A stretch of 64,000 nucleotides of DNA from Gaeumannomyces sp. JS-464 (lineage: Eukaryota; Ascomycota; Sordariomycetes; Magnaporthales; Magnaporthaceae): contig NGZR01000006.1 of NCBI GenBank assembly GCA_002197995.1, positions 2,345,001 through 2,409,000 of the forward strand, given 5' to 3'. The position numbers were made by a program, and so were the translations under genes. The number at the start of each line of letters is the position of its first letter. Position 1 is the stretch's first letter. The notes beneath the pieces are model-generated. The model saw only the letters and a program-made list of their open reading frames with translations. It was not told the DNA's origin and did no database searches. This document shows, one piece after another, positions 59,591 through 64,000 of the stretch.

Positions 59591-60064
59591 TATTACAATT
59601 AAAGGTTTGTTTTTAAAATAGGGCATTTTAAAAAAAGGAAAGATAGTATTGCTAATTTGGTTAATAAAAAATCACGTAATTTAAAAGGACAATTTAATTG
59701 CTTGTTTTAAAAAATGCTTAAAAGTTAACTTAGGTTAACTAATGCTAAAGCCTTAGTTAAAACTACCTAAAACAGTAGGAAATTCATTTTTTATATATAC
59801 ATTACTTTTTTTAATGGTTTTTAAATTTATAGCTTTATTTTTGGCTTATTATAAATTTACAAATCCCTTTTAAATTTATCGCTTTGTTTTTTAACTACCG
59901 CGGATTTACAAATCCTTTTTGGATTTATCGCTTTATTTTTTAGCTATTATAAATTTATAAATCCTTTTTGGGTTACGTAATTACACGTGTTTTAATGCGG
60001 GGTAAAAGCACCATTTAAGCCTTTTCCCGTTTTGCTGTTTTAAAACTTGCATGCTAGTCGTAAT
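59591..60064 (-). repeat. 3' LTR of element D
   Basis: 474 bp. The plus strand begins TATTACAATTAAAGG and ends AGTCGTAATA. Its U3 repeats (about 59815-59970) are of the longer 48-bp type shared with the solo LTR at 29685-30160, not the 37-bp type of A, B and C. Confidence 0.88.
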
Positions 60065-60126
60065 ATTAGGTTTCCCCTTTTAAGCCGAATCCTTTTAGCT
60101 ATGTTTTATCGCCCCGCTTTTTATTA

Positions 60127-60740
60127 ATGGTAAGTACTTTTTTTTTTTTTTTTTTTTTATTCCTTTTTTTTGGCAAAATGTTTAGTCGGGTGCGAAAACG
60201 TCCTTTTGCGAAAAAAACCTTTTAACGTAAGGATTTGCTCGTTTAAATTTTTTCTTTTCCTATTAAAATGCTTTTTTGCTTTTTTTGTTACGAAATTTTA
60301 AAGCGTAAAAAGTGTAAAGCCTTTTTTTAGGATTTATCGCGGTGCGTAAAATGCTTTAATCGGAGCCGCTCGGGTTGCGACATTTTAAGCCTTTTTTTTA
60401 CGCAATTCCGAAAAATTAGGGAATAGCACGCAATATTAAAAGCCGAGCTAAAGGCAAAAGAGGAAAAGCGCCGTGCTGTAAAACGGGAGCTTTTCGCTGT
60501 TAACGCTCGTATTAAGCGTTTAAAAACGCAAAAAAAATGTGGTTTAAAAAGAAAATGCGCGCGTTTTAACGCGGCATTAACGCTATAAAAAAGTTAAAGC
60601 GTGTTAAGCGGGAAAAGGCCGATTAGGCGGTTTGCTAGGCTGCTTCGCGGCTTAAACCGTCCGTAGCTTTTGCCGTTTTTCCCGACTGGCAAACGTTTAA
60701 AGTTAATTTTAATTTAAACCTGCTTTCCTTTTTTTAACCT
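60127..60740 (+). pseudogene. Antisense accessory gene of family 1, copy in element D (best preserved)
   Basis: Plus strand, opposite to pol, starting about 60 bp inside the 3' LTR. ATG is followed at once by gtaagt (proposed intron), then SRVRKRPFAKKTFQRKDLLV. All six cysteines of the cluster remain: CFFCYEILKRKKCKA at 60278-60322, then LSRCVKCFNRSRSGCD at 60339-60390, spacing C-x2-C-x8-C-x9-C-x2-C-x7-C. A charged helical stretch is open from 60427 to 60558 (HAILKAELKAKEEKRRAVKR, then ELFAVNARIKRLKTQKK). After a one-base slip in an A run it continues MRAF, GINAIKKLKRVKRE, and ends near FAVFPDWQTFKVN. Cys spacing is close to a fungal Zn2Cys6 domain but not identical. Nuclear DNA binding is inferred. 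Two or more TAG/TAA stops, all explicable by RIP. Confidence 0.68.
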
Positions 60741-60772
60741 AGTAAATTATAGCTTCCTTAATAACTTCCATA

Positions 60773-60844
60773 AATCGTATAGCGTAATGGTAGCGCATTT
60801 TACCCAACTAGCCGAAGGTTTTAAGTTCGATTTTTAATGCGACC
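60773..60844 (+). tRNA. tRNA-like sequence in element D (72 nt, degenerate)
   Basis: Full tRNA length. The 5' acceptor aatcgta faces 3' tgcgacc; five of seven positions pair and the two failures are G-to-A changes. The D-arm gcgtaatggtagcgc holds a good A box (tagcgtaatgg). The T-arm ttaag/tttaa pairs with one G-U and has the canonical loop ttcgatt. The anticodon arm does not pair, so it is not a working tRNA and its identity cannot be read. Confidence 0.55.
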
Positions 60845-60869
60845 GTTGCTAGGAATCCGATTATCGACG

Positions 60870-63800
60870 CGTTAGCGATCCGGTTTTTCGCTACTTTTGC
60901 TTTTGCTAACTTTTTTGTAAATGCTTTTACCGGTATTTCGTTAAAGCTTTTTAGCAATTTATAAGGTCGGTTTTTTTTTCCCACGTGTTTTCCTTATAAC
61001 CGTACTTTTTCCATTTAATTAAGTACTTTTTAAACTTGTTTTTTAGCTTATAATCTAAAAAATTTTCGATTTTGTACTTTTGTTTTAGGTCGATTTTTAT
61101 TAACTCGTCGCTTTTAAAACTTAATAGCGTTAATTTAAATAGGGAAATATAAAAAACCGGGTGGGATTTTATAATTAGGGGTAATCGGAATTTGTAATTT
61201 ACGTTCGAAACTTTTTTTAGTATTTTAAACGGTTTTAGTTTTTTATAGTTTAACTTATCGCTCGGTCGTTTTGTTTTAATATTGCGTCGAAAAAGATAAA
61301 CGCTATCCCCCTTTTTAAAAGTCGGTTTTTCGATTTCTTTTTTGTTTGTTTAAGTAGTTATGCAATGCCGTAGCTTTTTTAACTTTGTTTAAAAGTGTTT
61401 ATGCAGTTTAATAAGCTCCGTTATTTGTATTTCCGCTATTAAAGCATGTTTTTTTGCTTTAAGTTCCTTATACGTTATAAGCGTAAACCCGTAGTTCGTA
61501 TAAAACGGTGTAATTCCTATGCTTTTATAAATTAAGCTGTTATAAGCGAATTAAGTTATAAAAAATAGTTATACCTAATCGTTTTATTTATAATTAATAT
61601 AATAACGTAAATATTGCTTTATGGTTTGGTTTATCCGCTTTGTTTATTTATTTATTTAAAAGTGGTAAGCCGTAAATAAAAAGTGTTTAGCTTTTAGTAA
61701 AGCCGTAAGCCTTTTCCAAAATTTGCTTATAAATAATTTATTTTTATCCGTAATTAAACGGTTCGGCGTGCCGTGTTCCGCTATTACGTGCTTAATAAAA
61801 ACGTACGCTAGCTCGATAACGTTACTATTTTTTTTATACGGTAAAAATAAAGCGTATTTGGTAAGCTTATCCATTACTACTAGTATATTGTTATATTTAA
61901 CTCCAGTTATTAGTTTTTTAAATTAAAAAAGTTTAACGACGAAGTTTATAGTAATTTTTTGCTATACTTTATTCGGTGCTAGCAAAAGTTGCAATAACTT
62001 ATACGGTTTATACTTGTTAGCTTTATTTTTAGCATAACTTTCGCAATTTTTTATTGCGTTTTGTACTTCGGCTTAAGTTTTTACAAACCCGTAATATTAT
62101 TATAACCGTTTTTATGTTTTTTTACGCTTTAATAACTGTATGCCAATTAGCTGTAAATTTGTTGGATTTTTTTTAAGGTTTAAACTTTTCCTTACCGGAC
62201 CGTTTTAACGAATATTTTTTATATTAAAATTAAAAATCCGTTTGGTTTTTCCGTTAAAATTACCCGTGTTTTTTTAAGTACTATAATTTAATAGTTCGGC
62301 CGTCGGCTTAAAGCATCCGTTTAGCCGTTTTCCGACCCTTTTCGGTATTTAATCCGAATATCGTAGTTTTGCAAAAACTCGCTTTAACGAACTTATCGCT
62401 TATTTAGGTTTTTGCTAATAATAGTGTGTTATTTATAATTTATATATATTATAATTTAGTGCTTTGCTTTACAAAAATACGGTCGCCATTTTTAAATGCT
62501 CGGATAATTGCTAAAAGTTTTTTATCGTAAATTTGGTAGTTTAATTTAAATCCATTTAACTTTTGCGAAAAAAAGCATAAAAGTATAACCGTTTTTAATC
62601 GTTTCGCTATTCGAATTAGCCGCCGATTGGGTAATTCGACGCGTTAGTTTTAACCTCGAAAGGTTTTTTTAAGTTTAAAAATGCTAATATTAATTCTTTT
62701 AACACGGCGTTTTGTAATTGCTTAAAAGCCTTTTATTTTTACCCTTTTTAATAAAACTAATAATCGTTTTTAATAAAATTCGTAAATAATATAGCGATTT
62801 TACTATAACTACGGATAAACCGTTTTAAAAGTTTAAAAACCTTAGGAACTTTCGTACTTTTATACCGTTTTTAAATATAAGCCATTTTTTAATTTTTTCC
62901 ACTGTTTTAAAGTTTATGCAAATTTGTCCAAATATAATTATAAACTTTAAAAAAGCAACTTTTTGCGAATGCTATTCGCACTTTTCTAGTTTAACGAAAA
63001 GCTTTATATTAAGCAGCTTTTAAAGCACTTTATACACGTATTAGTTATACTTTTCCATTGTTTTCGAAAAAATTAAAATATCGTCCAAATACGCGAGGAT
63101 AAAAACGTTAAAATACTTGCGTAATATATGGTTAATTATTTTTTAAAACGTAGCTAATACGTTAGTAAGTCCGAAAATTATTACTAAAAATTCGTAATAT
63201 TTAAGCTTTATTTTAAAAGCCGTAAATCACTTTTAGCCTTTTTTAATTCGTATTAAGCTATAAGCTTTTCGTAAATTTAAAACCGTAAAATATTAGGCTT
63301 TGCCGAACTTATTTCGTAATTTGTTAATAAAAAGCAAAAAATACCGATTTTTAATAGTAATTTTATTTAACGGTTAGTAATCGACGCATATTCGCTTCGT
63401 CCCGTTTTTTTTTTTATAAAATCCTATATTTTATTAAAAAATCGAAAACTTTAATATGTCCTTTTCGTAAGTTTTTCTCCAGCTGTTTTTTTAACACCTT
63501 TTACTATTAAAGGTTAAGCTAGTACAGCCTTTGGTATTTAAATTGCGTATTTGGCTTAAATTTAATTTTAAAATTAAACGGTTTATATTTAAAAAGCACC
63601 GTTTTTAGGTTTTTTTAAAACAATTTCTCGTATTTATAGTATTTTTTTAAAACGTTCGCAAACCGTTTTTTAATATTAGTTTGGTCGTTTTAATTGCTTT
63701 CCATTTTAAATAATCGTATATTTGTTAATGCTAAATGCGAAAATGGATTATTAAGTTTTATTACCGTTATAACCTTTTTTCGTTGTTTTTTATACTTACG

Positions 63801-64000
63801 GTTTAAAGTTCGTAATTGGTAAACCGTTTCGGTTATTCGTAGCTTTTCCTATTGGACTTAGCCGGTAGCCCAATTTATCCGCGGGTTATTTTTCCTAAGC
63901 TAAAAAATTCCGAAAATTACGTTTCCTTTTTTTATATTTAGCTTATTTAATATAATAGTAACGTTTTCCCCGTTCCGGGTGCGTAATGTTATTAGTTATG
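60870..64000 (-). pseudogene. pol of element D: RT, RNase H, integrase, chromodomain (partial)
   Basis: Minus strand. The integrase core is open at 61656-61874 (MDKLTKYALFLPYKKNSN, AEHGTPNRLITDKNKLF), keeping the second catalytic Asp that is Asn in element C. RT with ILAYLDDILIFSK near 63065-63105 keeps both Asp. A chromodomain-like tail lies near 60960-61080. The protein continues out of the window. Confidence 0.85.

Larger units (their letters stand above)
59591..64000 (-). mobile_element. Ty3/gypsy LTR retrotransposon, family 1, element D (runs past the window end)
   Basis: 3' LTR at 59591-60064, then antisense gene and tRNA-like sequence on the plus strand, then pol on the minus strand to the end of the window. 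It is inserted in Fot1 copy 2; the left flank is cgctt (59586-59590). The 5' LTR and gag are outside. Confidence 0.88.

Noticed and set aside
1..64000. Mitochondrial or organelle DNA because of AT richness
   Set aside because: CG dinucleotides are frequent, nuclear transposons fill the window, and stops follow a RIP pattern.

Overview
The window looks like a block of nested transposable elements from a filamentous ascomycete (Pezizomycotina). I see no convincing intact host gene. Most of it is AT-rich, and its decay is directional: CA and TG have become TA, while CG dinucleotides are kept. Stops sit where CAG, CAA or TGG codons are expected. This is the pattern left by repeat-induced point mutation (RIP). 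The element mix also fits such a fungus: Fot1/pogo DNA transposons, chromodomain Ty3/gypsy elements, a Ty1/copia element and a Tad-like LINE with RNase H. I cannot name the species.

Layout, left to right. 1-1534 is the right part of a Fot1 element (minus strand) inserted in a copia element. That copia element (minus) is spread over 1537-4008, 11439-11546 and 18749-21149, because three members of one gypsy family ('family 1') landed in it: A (4009-11438, plus, target-site duplication [TSD] CTTAA), C (11547-18748, minus) and B (21150-28357, plus, TSD TATTA). 28363-29684 is unassigned and holds tandem repeats. It is followed by a solo LTR of family 1 (29685-30160, TSD CGCAA).

30.7-51.7 kb is less mutated and dominated by a LINE: a 3' fragment L0 (to 31103), copy L1 (31104-35786, plus), a 5'-truncated copy L2 (36001-36900, minus) and the longest copy L3 (36914-39924 plus 48030-51661, minus). 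L3 is split by a second kind of gypsy element, F (39925-48029, plus, TSD CCGCT). L2 and L3 both entered a Fot1 transposase gene at the same 10-bp site, and pieces of that gene remain at 35787-36000 and 51662-52006. 52009-55480 is a third gypsy pol (G, plus) carrying two non-pol inserts. 56911-57169 is a solo LTR that shows almost no RIP (TSD CCGGC). 58132-59590 is another Fot1 copy, cut by family-1 element D (59591 to beyond 64000, minus).

The most unusual feature is in family 1. Between pol and the 3' LTR, all four copies (A, B, C, D) carry a second gene on the opposite strand. It has an apparent short 5' intron, a six-cysteine cluster spaced much like a fungal Zn2Cys6 domain, and a charged coiled-coil-like C-terminus. 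Beside it, on the same antisense strand, lies a tRNA-like sequence. Its role is unknown to me; an element-encoded antisense regulator is one possibility. Element A carries a second, different tRNA-like sequence.
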